Shown here one piece after another: positions 25,727 to 35,066 of a stretch of DNA of 64,000 nt. The DNA is from Chryseobacterium takakiae. Lineage in GTDB: Bacteria > Bacteroidota > Bacteroidia > Flavobacteriales > Weeksellaceae. Made by a program: the position numbers and the translations under genes. The first letter of the stretch is position 1. Each line of letters starts with the position of its first letter. A model generated the notes under the pieces. It had not been told where the DNA came from, searched no databases, and saw only the letters and a list, made by a program, of their open reading frames with translations. Where the stretch lies: the NCBI RefSeq assembly GCF_900129385.1, contig NZ_FQVO01000001.1:124001-188000 (forward strand). Direction: 5' to 3'.

Positions 25727-26158
25727 TTACCACTCGGTGGCTCTTTTTCTTTTTTCGATCATATAATCGACAGAGATTTTTCCGGGTCCGAAAGCTATTA
25801 GCAAAAGATATACTGAAAGATAAATAAGGCTCATCTCCCGCTTTTCAAAAGGATCGGCCCCATGAACTACAAATGCTGCGATGATCATCGTAAATGTGAG
25901 AAAACCCAGGGCAACTCTTGTAAACAGTCCTAAAATAAGAAGAATGGAACACACAAACTCTGCAAAGACAGTCAGCGTTAAAGATAGGGTTGGCCCCATT
26001 CCCAGGAAATCGAAAAACTCAATTTTTCCGCCTTCCAAAAGCATCTGAAGTTTGGGGAATCCGTGAGACAGCATGGCGAAACCAATAAAAACTCTCACCA
26101 ATAATAAAATAATATCTTTAAAAACCGTATTAGAATTTGCAGTGTTCAAATAGTTCAT
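25727..26158 (-). CDS. DoxX-family membrane protein
   Basis: A 143-residue integral membrane protein with four hydrophobic helices. LLLVRVFIGFAMLSHGFPKL and the GLFTRVALGFLTFTM stretch are typical of the DoxX/DUF417-like family. Family members have been linked to quinone or thiosulfate metabolism and oxidative stress, but the function here is not defined. It stands alone with its own terminator. Confidence 0.88.
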   Translation of the reverse strand: MNYLNTANSNTVFKDIILLLVRVFIGFAMLSHGFPKLQMLLEGGKIEFFDFLGMGPTLSLTLTVFAEFVCSILLILGLFTRVALGFLTFTMIIAAFVVHGADPFEKREMSLIYLSVYLLLIAFGPGKISVDYMIEKRKRATEW

Positions 26159-26226
26159 TAAGTTAAAATTTAAATTAAATATAATGAAAATCTTTTTAAT
26201 AGAACGTCTTTTCTGTCTGTTTTAGT

Positions 26227-27102
26227 TTACCTGTACCCAAAGTTTTTGAGATCTCTGTCGTTTTTTCTCCAGTCTTTTTTCACCTTTACAAAAAGATTCA
26301 GGTGGATTTTTTTATTGAAAAATTTTTCCAGATCCAGTCTTGATTCTGTTCCTACTTTTTTAATAGCCTCACCTTTATGGCCAATTACAATACCTTTCTG
26401 AGTATCCCTTTCCACATAGATAATAGAATCGATGAAGATAATTCCTTCCTTTTCCTTGAACTGCTCCGTCACCACTTCTACCGAATACGGAATTTCCTTA
26501 TCATAGTTCAGTAAGATTTTTTCGCGGATGGCCTCATTTACGAAAAACCGTTCCGGTTTGTCAGTATACTGGTCTTTATCGTAATACGGGGGATTTTCCG
26601 GAAGCAATGATTTCAGTTTCGGTAAAATAATGTCGGTGTTAAAAGCATTCAGTGCGGAAATCGGGAGAATCTCGGCTTTAGGGATCCGTTCATGCCAGGT
26701 TTCAACCAGCTTTTCAAGTCCTTCCTGGTTGGTCTGATCTACTTTATTCAGCAACAATAAAACCGGTACAGGGATTTTATTCAGTTTATCAATTAAAAAT
26801 TCTGAAGGTTCTGCTTTGTCGGTAACATCAACGATGAACAGGAATACGTCTGCATCCTGAAGGGAATCTTTCACAAAATCCATCATCTTTTCCTGTAAGC
26901 CGTACTTGGGATCTAAAACTCCCGGCGTATCGGAAAATACGATCTGCAAATCTTCTTCATTATAAATTCCAAAAATTCTGTGGCGTGTGGTCTGTGCTTT
27001 CTGGGTAACAATGGCCAGCTTCTCGCCCATTAACTGATTGAGTAAGGTTGATTTCCCGGCATTCGGTTTCCCGACGATATTTACAAATCCTGCTTTGTGC
27101 AT
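26227..27102 (-). CDS. era: GTPase Era
   Basis: An essential GTPase that binds 16S rRNA and assists 30S subunit assembly. The start is placed at MHKAGFVNIVGKPNAGKS (27102), seven codons inside the longest frame, because Era proteins begin just before the P loop. G1 is GKPNAGKST, G3 DTPG, G4 NKVD and G5 ISAL. The C-terminal KH domain (about 205-291) carries VIGHKGEAIKKVG. The 291 residues match the family. Confidence 0.97.
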   Translation of the reverse strand: MHKAGFVNIVGKPNAGKSTLLNQLMGEKLAIVTQKAQTTRHRIFGIYNEEDLQIVFSDTPGVLDPKYGLQEKMMDFVKDSLQDADVFLFIVDVTDKAEPSEFLIDKLNKIPVPVLLLLNKVDQTNQEGLEKLVETWHERIPKAEILPISALNAFNTDIILPKLKSLLPENPPYYDKDQYTDKPERFFVNEAIREKILLNYDKEIPYSVEVVTEQFKEKEGIIFIDSIIYVERDTQKGIVIGHKGEAIKKVGTESRLDLEKFFNKKIHLNLFVKVKKDWRKNDRDLKNFGYR

Positions 27103-27175
27103 AAAAATTATATTGAACTGCAAAGTTAATAAAACAAATCTGGTCTTTCGGCCTATTCCTGAGATTTAAAATAAT

Positions 27176-27208
27176 AAGCCCCCGAAAATACTTTATTTCC
27201 GGGGGCTT
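27176..27208 (-). terminator. Intrinsic terminator of the 27226-27630 gene
   Basis: AAGCCCCCG and CGGGGGCTT form a perfect 9-bp GC-rich stem, followed on the minus strand by TTATTATTTT. Confidence 0.85.
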
Positions 27209-27225
27209 TTTCAATTAATATACTG

Positions 27226-27630
27226 TTATCTGTTGTTGATATCCACTCTTACCGGCATTACATAGCTAGAAGCGAGCATATTTTCGGTTAATTTTCTGCT
27301 GTCTATTCTGTATTGCAGCTTGCTCAATACGTTTTCTATTTCTCTGCTTACGTTTTTGCAGTCGCCTTTGGAGTGAACATTGACGATTTTTCCGTTTTCG
27401 GCGATGTCAAATTTTACTTCAGAATTTACAATTCCCTGTTTGTAATCGGAATTGGTAAAATCGAAATTAGCCATCAGTAGATTTCTTATTTCATTGAATG
27501 CATCGGCTTTATTCAACTGTACTTCCTGAATGGTGTTATTATTGGTAGCTTGCGCTTTTGCTGTATTCATTACAGCTGCAAATCCACAAACTAATAAAGA
27601 AGAGATTACTATCTGAATTTTATTTTTCAT
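27226..27630 (-). CDS. Small exported protein, TonB C-terminal-like
   Basis: A 134-residue exported protein with a signal peptide (residues 1-27, MKNKIQIVISSLLVCGFAA...NTAKAQA). The mature part has VKFDIAENGKIVNVHSKGDCKNVSREIENVLSKLQY, which resembles the TonB C-terminal fold (strand, glycine turn, helix), seen in many small Bacteroidota secreted proteins. No membrane anchor other than the signal is present, so it is not a classical TonB. The function is unknown. Confidence 0.75.
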   Translation of the reverse strand: MKNKIQIVISSLLVCGFAAVMNTAKAQATNNNTIQEVQLNKADAFNEIRNLLMANFDFTNSDYKQGIVNSEVKFDIAENGKIVNVHSKGDCKNVSREIENVLSKLQYRIDSRKLTENMLASSYVMPVRVDINNR

Positions 27631-27717
27631 AACTCGTTGGTTTTAAGGGTTGTTTTAAATTTTCTACTAACTCTTTACCAAAGATATATAAAAAAATTCA
27701 TATTAATTTTACATACA

Positions 27718-27750
27718 GTTAACATTGAGTTAACATTGAGTTAACATTAA
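27718..27750. repeat. Tandem repeat, three 11-bp units containing GTTAAC
   Basis: GTTAACATTGA occurs twice and then as GTTAACATTAA, about 90 bases upstream of the 27226-27630 gene on its promoter side. Each unit has the palindrome GTTAAC, spaced one helical turn apart, so cooperative binding by a regulator is conceivable. Confidence 0.6.
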
Positions 27751-27885
27751 ATATTAAATTATTGATTTACAGTGTTTTAAATTTTTAAAATAATTGAAAA
27801 TTTAATATTGGAAGTGAAATTATGAGCTGAAAAAGGCCAAAACTTAAATGTTTCAGCCATATTCTATTATAAACTTAAGGTTCTT

Positions 27886-28488
27886 TTAATATAATCCGTC
27901 AATAATCTTCTTACTGTTAATTTCAGCAATGATAAATGTTGCATCACTTTCTGTAATATATTGATTTTCATATAACCAGTGAATTCTGGAAATCTGAATA
28001 TGCGGTGGAATCAGATTATCTACTTTATAGTAAGTTTTCAGATAATAATTTTTCTTACATTCTTTAATTTTTGAAATGAAGGAATCTACCTCGGTCATTT
28101 GCTTGTTACTATAAGAAAATATAAGAGGTTTTGTAGCAGCAAGGCTTTTAGAATTATCCTTTTTAAATTCATTATTACACAAAGCAGTTACTAGTAATGA
28201 CGGAATTATGGCAATCCCAAACACGATCATTCCTGCTGAAAAAGATAGATTATAATTATCATTAATAAAAATCGTCAGTAATATTGAGTTTAAAATAACT
28301 GAAACAACAATCCCAATCAATATAGGATCTTTTGATTTTCTAAATACGGATTCATCATTCTGAATATCGTTAAAGTGAACTTTGTATTCATTAAGTTCTT
28401 TTGCAAATAACGTCCTTACGAAAACTCCATCTTCCTGAATTTCAAAATACTTTTTGTTTCTTCCGTCTTTTTGATTTAAAATATTCAT
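27886..28488 (-). CDS. Hypothetical membrane protein co-transcribed with uvrA
   Basis: I do not recognise this 200-residue protein. Two hydrophobic helices (about 54-74 and 82-103) are flanked by a cytoplasmic N-terminus (residues 1-50) and a C-terminal soluble part (about 105-200) with many lysines and aromatic residues. No signal peptide and no catalytic motif were seen. It begins 7 bases after the uvrA stop on the same strand, so it should be expressed with uvrA. Its AT content and lysine-rich composition resemble an accessory gene. Confidence 0.75.
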   Translation of the reverse strand: MNILNQKDGRNKKYFEIQEDGVFVRTLFAKELNEYKVHFNDIQNDESVFRKSKDPILIGIVVSVILNSILLTIFINDNYNLSFSAGMIVFGIAIIPSLLVTALCNNEFKKDNSKSLAATKPLIFSYSNKQMTEVDSFISKIKECKKNYYLKTYYKVDNLIPPHIQISRIHWLYENQYITESDATFIIAEINSKKIIDGLY

Positions 28489-28495
28489 ATACTTT

Positions 28496-31327
28496 TTACT
28501 CCAGTTCCCTCTTCAAAAACTTCCCTGTCAGACTCTTCTTCGACTTCACGATTTCCTCGGGTGTTCCCTGGGCAACGATCTGTCCGCCGTGCTTTCCGCC
28601 TTCCGGACCAACGTCGATGATGTGGTCTGCAAGCTTAATAACATCCATGTTATGTTCAATAATGATGAAGGAATTTCCTAATTCCACCAGCTGGTTGATC
28701 GCATCCATCAGAATTTTTACATCTTCAAAATGAAGTCCGGTGGTCGGTTCATCGAGAATGTACAATGTATTTCCGGTTTGTCTTTTGGCAAGTTCCGTAG
28801 CTAATTTAATACGCTGTGCCTCTCCTCCACTTAACGTCGTTGACTGCTGTCCCAATGTGATATACCCTAAACCTACATCGTGCAGCGTTTTCACTCTGGA
28901 ATAAATTTTTGGAATCGGCTGGAAGAATTCCACGGCTTCATCAATCGTCATATCCAGCACATCGGAAATCGATTTTCCTTTGTAACGAACCTCTAAAGTT
29001 TCCCTGTTGAATCGCTTCCCATTGCAGGTTTCACAGTGAACATACACGTCCGGCAGGAAATTCATTTCAATAACTTTCAGACCGCCTCCCTGACAGGTTT
29101 CGCATCTTCCACCTTTTACATTGAAAGAGAATCTTCCGGGTTTGTAACCACGGATTTTGCTTTCAGGCAACTCTGCAAAAAGATTTCGGATGTCGGTAAA
29201 CATCCCGGTGTAGGTTGCAGGATTGGAACGTGGAGTTCTTCCGATTGGCGTCTGGTCTACATCTACAATCTTATCAATGTTTTCAAGACCTTCAATTTTT
29301 TTATACGGCAAAGGTTCCTGAACCGCTCTGTAAAAATGCCTGTTCAATATCGGGTATAAAGTTCCGTTGATCAGGGAAGATTTTCCGCTTCCTGAGATTC
29401 CCGTAACCACCACGAGTTTTCCTAAAGGAACAGTAAGGGTAACATTTTTAAGGTTATTTCCGGTTGCTCCTTTCAGTACAATATTTTTACCGTTTCCTTT
29501 GCGTCGTTCCGCAGGAATTTCGATCTTTCTTTTTCCGTTGATGTACTGTGCGGTGATCGTATCTGCTTTCAAAAGATCTTTCGGTTTTCCCTGCCACAGA
29601 ATTTCGCCACCGAATTTTCCGGCTCTCGGCCCGATATCCAATACCTCATCAGCTTCGAGGATCATATCTTTGTCGTGCTCCACCACCAACACGGAATTTC
29701 CTATATCACGCAGATTTTTCAAGGAATTGATTAACCGTTCGTTGTCTCGCTGGTGGAGTCCGATACTGGGTTCATCCAAAATATAAAGAACATTCACCAA
29801 TTGGGATCCAATCTGCGTCGCCAGACGAATTCTCTGAGATTCTCCTCCGGAAAGCGTTCTGGAACTTCTGCTCAGGCTTAAATAATCTAACCCTACATCC
29901 AGCAGAAACTGAAGTCTTGTTTCGATTTCTTTTAATATTTCGTGGGCAATAATTGCGTTTTTCTCGGAAAATTTATTTTTAACATCGGCCAGCCATTCCT
30001 TTAGATCGATAAGGCTTAAAGCATTGACTTCAGCAATATTTTTTCCGTCAATTTTGAAGCTGAGACTGGAAGGCTGAAGACGTGTTCCTTTGCATTCCGG
30101 GCATGTTTCTTCCGTAGTGAAATGTCTTTCGAGAAGTATCGCTTCGTAGGATTCCCTGTCTTCGATGATTTCTTCCATGAAGGCAATCAGACCATCAAAG
30201 CTTATTTTGATTTTTTTCGTAATTCCGGCGTATTTCAGGTCTTTGTTGAACTCTTTATGACAGCCGTTGTACATATAATCCAATGCTTCCTGTGGAATAT
30301 CCTTCATAGGCGTTGTGAGCCCTAATCCAAAAATTTCAAGGATATTTTTGATCTGGGAAAGGATCCATTTATTGGATTTAAGGTCTTCCAAAGGCAGTAA
30401 ACCTCCCTGGTTGATGGATAGTTTAGGATTTTCAATAAAATAATCGGTGTTGATTTTTTTAATGGTTCCCAGTCCTTTACAGGTTGGACAGCTTCCTTTC
30501 GGCGAGTTGAACGAAAAGGTATTCGGTTCCGGCAAAGCGAGTGAATGACCGGTTTCGGCATCCATTAAATTTTTAGAAAAATATTCAATATCGTTGCTTC
30601 CCAGCTTTTGGATTCCGATAAGGCCCTCTCCCATTTCCATTGCTGTACGTAGGGATTTTTCCATTCTGTTTTCGGAAGCGCTTTCCCCGATAATCCAGCG
30701 GTCAATCACGATATCAATATCGTGGGTTTTGTAACGGTCGAGTTTCAGATCATATTCAATATCCTGCAGTTCACCGTCAATTCTTGCCTGTCCATACCCT
30801 TTTTTGGCCATCTGCACGAAAAGCTCATGGTAATGCCCTTTTCTGGCTCTTACGACAGGAGCCATCAGCATGATTTTTTCGCCTTTATAATTTTGTTTAA
30901 TGGTTTCGAGAATCTGCTCTTCGGTGTAGCTTACCAGCTTTTTTCCTGTAGTTTGAGAATAGGCATCCGAAACTCTTGCAAAAAGGAGACGCAGGAAATC
31001 ATACAATTCCGTTACGGTTCCTACGGTTGAACGCGGGTTTTTGTTCGTTGTTTTCTGTTCGATGGCAATTACGGGCGACAATCCTTCAATTTTGTCAACA
31101 TCAGGTCGTTCCAGTCCGCCAAGAAATTGTCTTGCATAAGCCGAAAATGTTTCGATATAGCGACGCTGGCCTTCCGCGAAAATCGTATCAAAAGCCAGTG
31201 ATGATTTTCCGCTTCCTGAAAGACCGGTAATCACAACAAGTTCGTTTCGGGGAATTTTGACATTGATGTTTTTCAGATTGTGCTCGCGCGCACCGTAAAC
31301 TTCTATATATTCTGTTGATTTACTCAT
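28496..31327 (-). CDS. uvrA: Excinuclease ABC subunit A
   Basis: The damage-recognition ATPase of nucleotide excision repair. The 943 residues hold two ABC modules. Walker A sites are [12 protein letters not shown] near residue 34 and [12 protein letters not shown] near 645. Signature motifs are [12 protein letters not shown] and [12 protein letters not shown]. Zinc fingers are CPTCKG, CPECKG and CETCQGGG...CETCNG. The start and length are typical. It forms a probable operon with the small membrane protein that follows. Confidence 0.98.
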   Translation of the reverse strand: MSKSTEYIEVYGAREHNLKNINVKIPRNELVVITGLSGSGKSSLAFDTIFAEGQRRYIETFSAYARQFLGGLERPDVDKIEGLSPVIAIEQKTTNKNPRSTVGTVTELYDFLRLLFARVSDAYSQTTGKKLVSYTEEQILETIKQNYKGEKIMLMAPVVRARKGHYHELFVQMAKKGYGQARIDGELQDIEYDLKLDRYKTHDIDIVIDRWIIGESASENRMEKSLRTAMEMGEGLIGIQKLGSNDIEYFSKNLMDAETGHSLALPEPNTFSFNSPKGSCPTCKGLGTIKKINTDYFIENPKLSINQGGLLPLEDLKSNKWILSQIKNILEIFGLGLTTPMKDIPQEALDYMYNGCHKEFNKDLKYAGITKKIKISFDGLIAFMEEIIEDRESYEAILLERHFTTEETCPECKGTRLQPSSLSFKIDGKNIAEVNALSLIDLKEWLADVKNKFSEKNAIIAHEILKEIETRLQFLLDVGLDYLSLSRSSRTLSGGESQRIRLATQIGSQLVNVLYILDEPSIGLHQRDNERLINSLKNLRDIGNSVLVVEHDKDMILEADEVLDIGPRAGKFGGEILWQGKPKDLLKADTITAQYINGKRKIEIPAERRKGNGKNIVLKGATGNNLKNVTLTVPLGKLVVVTGISGSGKSSLINGTLYPILNRHFYRAVQEPLPYKKIEGLENIDKIVDVDQTPIGRTPRSNPATYTGMFTDIRNLFAELPESKIRGYKPGRFSFNVKGGRCETCQGGGLKVIEMNFLPDVYVHCETCNGKRFNRETLEVRYKGKSISDVLDMTIDEAVEFFQPIPKIYSRVKTLHDVGLGYITLGQQSTTLSGGEAQRIKLATELAKRQTGNTLYILDEPTTGLHFEDVKILMDAINQLVELGNSFIIIEHNMDVIKLADHIIDVGPEGGKHGGQIVAQGTPEEIVKSKKSLTGKFLKRELE

Positions 31328-31466
31328 AATTTGGTGTGATTTTACATGAAAATCACGATGTGCAAAATTACGGAATTTTATGGAATTTTCTGTGTTAAAA
31401 AACGTTAGAATATTGATCCTTCATCTTCGTATGATTTTTAATTTCAAAATATTAATCTATATAAAA

Positions 31467-31489
31467 ATACCGGTATGATTTACCGGTAT
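31467..31489 (-). terminator. Hairpin terminator after the DUF3829 lipoprotein gene
   Basis: ATACCGGTA and TACCGGTAT form a 9-bp stem. Each arm also contains the palindrome TACCGGTA. On the minus strand it is followed by TTTTTATA. Confidence 0.65.
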
Positions 31490-31509
31490 GAATTATATTA
31501 ATTTAAAAT

Positions 31510-32436
31510 TTATTGTACAAAAGAATTATAAGAATTCAGGACAGAATCATAAGCAGAGCTGATTTCCTGGATGTTACTATCCGGAATCTTATTGCCCGTT
31601 TTAGAATCCCTGATCAGCTTCCTGTATTTGTCAAGAAACTCAGTCGCCCTTTTATTGAAGTTTTCAAACAGGGTCTTTTTATAGGCATACTGCTGTCCTG
31701 CTACGTCGAATTGTTTTTTTGCATTCACGTCAACCGCTTTTTCCAGTTCGTCGTAATTTTTCTGTGCTTCCGCTTCATTGAAACCTTGTGTGTATTGTTT
31801 ATCGAGAACATCCATGACGGCATCCAGAGTATTCATCACAGATTTGGATGAAACAATATAATCTTTCATCGGATGATCTTTTAAAATAACTTCTTCTGCG
31901 GCTTCAGTGGCAGGTTTTATTTTGGCAACAATATTATCACCTGCCAGGAAAAATGCTTTTGCTTCTGCATTAATATCTTTTTGCAAAGCCAGTGCTTTTG
32001 CGCCCTGGTCGTCTTTATAATCCTCGGAAGTGATATAAGATTTCAGTTCCTCATATTTTTTCTCAATACTTTCCCGCCTTCTCTTATAGGTTACGAGTTC
32101 TGTTTCAATAATTTTCTGTTCGCTATCAAAACCGGAAGGAACGCCTTTAATTTTGCTTAAAGAATAATCCATGGAGTTGATCACCATCGGCATGCTGTAG
32201 ACGGTTTCTCCTTTAGATTTTTTTACGGCCGCTTCGGCATATTCAACAATGTTTTCTACATGTCTGGAAGAGCTTTTGTAGGAATCAAGGAAATTGTTGT
32301 TAAAATCAATAATAGCCTGAGACTTGTCTTCTCCAGACTTTGTTACTGCATTTTCTATTTTATCAAGCCCTTTTTTACAGCTTACTGCTGTTACACTCAC
32401 CGACAGGGCAAGTGCAATCGTCATCATTTTTTTCAT
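31510..32436 (-). CDS. DUF3829-like lipoprotein
   Basis: A 308-residue lipoprotein: signal peptide with lipobox ending at C20 (TAVSCKKG). The mature part is mostly helical and charged, with likely coiled coil (about 110-180), matching the YiiG/DUF3829 family in length and style. It follows the TssF-like gene by 38 bases and shares its terminator, so it is probably part of the same operon. Its role in type VI secretion, if any, is unknown. Confidence 0.75.
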   Translation of the reverse strand: MKKMMTIALALSVSVTAVSCKKGLDKIENAVTKSGEDKSQAIIDFNNNFLDSYKSSSRHVENIVEYAEAAVKKSKGETVYSMPMVINSMDYSLSKIKGVPSGFDSEQKIIETELVTYKRRRESIEKKYEELKSYITSEDYKDDQGAKALALQKDINAEAKAFFLAGDNIVAKIKPATEAAEEVILKDHPMKDYIVSSKSVMNTLDAVMDVLDKQYTQGFNEAEAQKNYDELEKAVDVNAKKQFDVAGQQYAYKKTLFENFNKRATEFLDKYRKLIRDSKTGNKIPDSNIQEISSAYDSVLNSYNSFVQ

Positions 32437-32474
32437 AAAAATATTTGATATGGTATTTATTGTATAATTACTGA

Positions 32475-34352
32475 TCAGGAAAAATCGGTATCTTCATTCG
32501 TAACCTTCACTACATATTCTATGCCGTCGATGGCTTTAAGAATAATCTGGTTTCTCAGGATGTTGGCCATATTTTCCCAGTATAATCTTCCGTAGAACGA
32601 ATAATTATTCGGTACAATTTCAACTTCTACGGTTCTTATGAATCCTTCCTTCGGTTTATTGCTGATCATGGTTCCGCGTTTCACCCGGACTTCTTTCAAT
32701 TCGTCTTTCAGAACCATGCGGCAATAGTTTTTAACATCTTCCAGGGAAATGATTTTATCCCTTGTGGTTAATGCATATTTATATGCCTGGATACTGTCTG
32801 TCCCTTTTTGCTCTTCTGCCCCGCCGATGGTTTCACTGAGCAGGATAAGAACCTGGGATTTTAGCTGGTTGGATAATTCTGTTCCTGGACGCACGTGGTT
32901 GGCAAGGGTACAATGGGTTATCCAGAACGAAGCGTAGGTATGATCTGTTTTTTCAACCGGCTCCATAATTACATAGTTCAGCTCCTGTTTAATGCTTCTT
33001 TTGGCATTGTTTACTTTCTGAACCATTGATTTCATTTTATCGGACATTTCGCTCAGCAAACCTTTTACATTATCTCTGTTTAATAAAGAAAAAGCAGCGA
33101 TCTCATCGCGGGTAAGTTCAAGAACATTGGCGATCATATCAACTGCGTTTCTATTCGTAAAACGCTCCATTCCGCCTTTTCTTACGGTGTACAAGCCTTT
33201 TTTCAGATTGTCGTTCGGGGTAAAAGGAATTTCGGTATAGCGTCTTCCGTCACCGTCCTGAACTTCATCAACATACAGGAAATGCTCGCCTTCATCGGTA
33301 ACCAGCGGGATATTATTTCCCATAATGTCGAGACTGTATTCTGTTTTTTTCCAGCCGCGGTTATAGATGGGAAAGGCATTTAGGACAAAGGAAAAATTAT
33401 CAAGAATTTCTGCGGAAAATTGCGGTGGAAACTCAAATGTGAGCCACAGGTAACGCTTTCCCTCAATATATTTGGTAATTTCTTCTTTATAATCAACATA
33501 ACTCAGATTTTCCGGAAGCTGGCCGGGTTCGGAAAATAATGAATTTGAGATTCCGCTTACTTCGATGAATTTATGATGATAAATGCTTTTTACATCTTCA
33601 ATAATTTTATTGCGTATTGACTGTTCGTAAAAAATCTGTTCATATCCTTCAGCCTCCGTATTTTTATAATAGGTTAATCCTTCCTTAATAAAAAGTGGAT
33701 TTCCATTGCTTGTAACCGTAATATAAGGCAATAGCTTGTACGTGAAATCTAGATGCTCAAATGCGGGGTTGGAGCAGTAAATGCTTACATATTTCGGAAA
33801 AGTTTCCTGAGAATATTTACTGACATCAATGCCGATGGTTACTTTGCGATAGTCTTCAGGCTTTCCCTGGAATCTTGCAATCGGGATCTTATTAAGTCGC
33901 TCATCAATGCTGTAGCAGGTATTGCCGACAAACATCACGGCTGTCTGTACTTTATTGATCCTCACATTTCCTACCGGTGTAAAAGGAATGTTAATCTGCT
34001 TATCGGATTCCGATTTGATGGTGGAGGTCATATGTTTTCTAAAAAAAAACTCGGTATGCTCCAACAGGATTTCTGAAGATTCGAAAGGCTGCGTAAAAGC
34101 AATAGCATGTGCCGGAACCGGGTGGGTATATATGGACGGAGTTAAGAGTTTTGCCAGCTTTTCAAGGATTCTGGCGTTTACCGTCTGTATTTCATTATTA
34201 GCTTTAAAAACTTCCGTGCTGAAAGCGTCAATCAGCAGTTTTACAAATGGGTCAAGCGACTGAGGGCTTTTCAGTCCCCATACTTTAGTGGCATTCTGAA
34301 GCATTCTCGCCTTTACCGATTCTTTGGAATATATATTCTGGTCTAAATTCAT
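32475..34352 (-). CDS. tssF: Type VI secretion baseplate protein, TssF-like
   Basis: A 625-residue protein related to TssF, the baseplate wedge component of the type VI secretion machine. The N-terminus (SLDPFVKLLIDAFSTEVFKANNEIQTVNARILEKLAKLLTP) matches the conserved start of TssF proteins, with PVPAHAIAFTQP next. The sheath and other core genes (tssB, tssC, hcp, tssK, clpV, tssG) are not in this window. It is 24 bases after the gp25-like gene. It could belong to the Bacteroidota T6SS subtype iii, with the rest of the cluster elsewhere, or to a contractile-injection relative. Confidence 0.8.
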   Translation of the reverse strand: MNLDQNIYSKESVKARMLQNATKVWGLKSPQSLDPFVKLLIDAFSTEVFKANNEIQTVNARILEKLAKLLTPSIYTHPVPAHAIAFTQPFESSEILLEHTEFFFRKHMTSTIKSESDKQINIPFTPVGNVRINKVQTAVMFVGNTCYSIDERLNKIPIARFQGKPEDYRKVTIGIDVSKYSQETFPKYVSIYCSNPAFEHLDFTYKLLPYITVTSNGNPLFIKEGLTYYKNTEAEGYEQIFYEQSIRNKIIEDVKSIYHHKFIEVSGISNSLFSEPGQLPENLSYVDYKEEITKYIEGKRYLWLTFEFPPQFSAEILDNFSFVLNAFPIYNRGWKKTEYSLDIMGNNIPLVTDEGEHFLYVDEVQDGDGRRYTEIPFTPNDNLKKGLYTVRKGGMERFTNRNAVDMIANVLELTRDEIAAFSLLNRDNVKGLLSEMSDKMKSMVQKVNNAKRSIKQELNYVIMEPVEKTDHTYASFWITHCTLANHVRPGTELSNQLKSQVLILLSETIGGAEEQKGTDSIQAYKYALTTRDKIISLEDVKNYCRMVLKDELKEVRVKRGTMISNKPKEGFIRTVEVEIVPNNYSFYGRLYWENMANILRNQIILKAIDGIEYVVKVTNEDTDFS

Positions 34353-34376
34353 ATTTTGTGATTGCGGTATTAGAAA

Positions 34377-34817
34377 TTAATAAATTGACATCGGGCTGAG
34401 AAACAGTTCCGTAGAAAAGCTGAAACGTTCTCCGGTAGCTTCCATTTTTGCATTGATGGCAATTTTTACTTTCTTTTTGATTTCGGTATGTTCTTTTGTA
34501 TCGTAGGTGTGCTCCACAATCTGAATATGGGCATCAATTTGCGGATTGACAATCCGGGGTTCGTATTCCTGAATCTGCCTTTTGAGGCTTTTAATGAAGA
34601 CCGTCTCCCAGACGGCGCTGGTAACGCCATTATCGAACTCCAGGTTCCAGACATCATTTCCGTAATTTTCATCATATCTGTTTTCGCCTTTTTTAGTGGT
34701 GATCAACAGCATGATGTTATGGGCGATGCTTTCTCCCATATCGCATGTGTCGATGCTTCCTCCTTCCGTCATTAAGGTAGACGGAACAAAAGGCATTCTG
34801 TAATTTGGTGTGTCCAT
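34377..34817 (-). CDS. tssE: Type VI secretion baseplate protein TssE-like, gp25 family
   Basis: A 146-residue protein of the GPW/gp25 family, the lysozyme-like baseplate wedge subunit homologous to phage T4 gp25. GESIAHNIMLLITTKKGENRYDENYGNDVWNLEFD is the conserved core; the family Arg/Asp signature (R in NRYDENYG) is retained. It precedes tssF as in T6SS clusters. It is the first gene of a three-gene operon with the TssF-like and lipoprotein genes. Confidence 0.82.
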   Translation of the reverse strand: MDTPNYRMPFVPSTLMTEGGSIDTCDMGESIAHNIMLLITTKKGENRYDENYGNDVWNLEFDNGVTSAVWETVFIKSLKRQIQEYEPRIVNPQIDAHIQIVEHTYDTKEHTEIKKKVKIAINAKMEATGERFSFSTELFLSPMSIY

Positions 34818-35007
34818 AATTCTGCTTCTTTATTACTTCAAAATGTCGTTTATGAGAAGACAATACCAAATTAATGATTTTTAACGAAATATTGTACAGT
34901 AAAATTTTAAAATTAATGAATGTTTTAAACTGTTTAATTTTTGAAGAGTAAAGAAATTAAGATCGCTTATTTCGCATGAAAGAATTGCATGATCTAATTT
35001 GTTTAAA

Positions 35008-35046
35008 GGCTTCGGGGCTTCAAACTTTGTTTGAAGCCCCGAAGCC
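35008..35046 (-). terminator. Long perfect hairpin, terminator of the endonuclease gene
   Basis: A perfect 18-bp stem with a 3-base loop, arms at 35008-35025 and 35029-35046 (GGCTTCGGGGCTTC... complementary arm). On the minus strand it is followed by TTTAAACAAATT. It is longer than the other terminators here and may also be a repeat element. Confidence 0.75.
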
Positions 35047-35066
35047 TGCTTTATATCTTACAAGAA

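Noticed and set aside
31510..34817. A complete type VI secretion cluster
   Set aside because: Only tssE- and tssF-like genes were found; sheath, tube, spike and ATPase genes are absent from the window.
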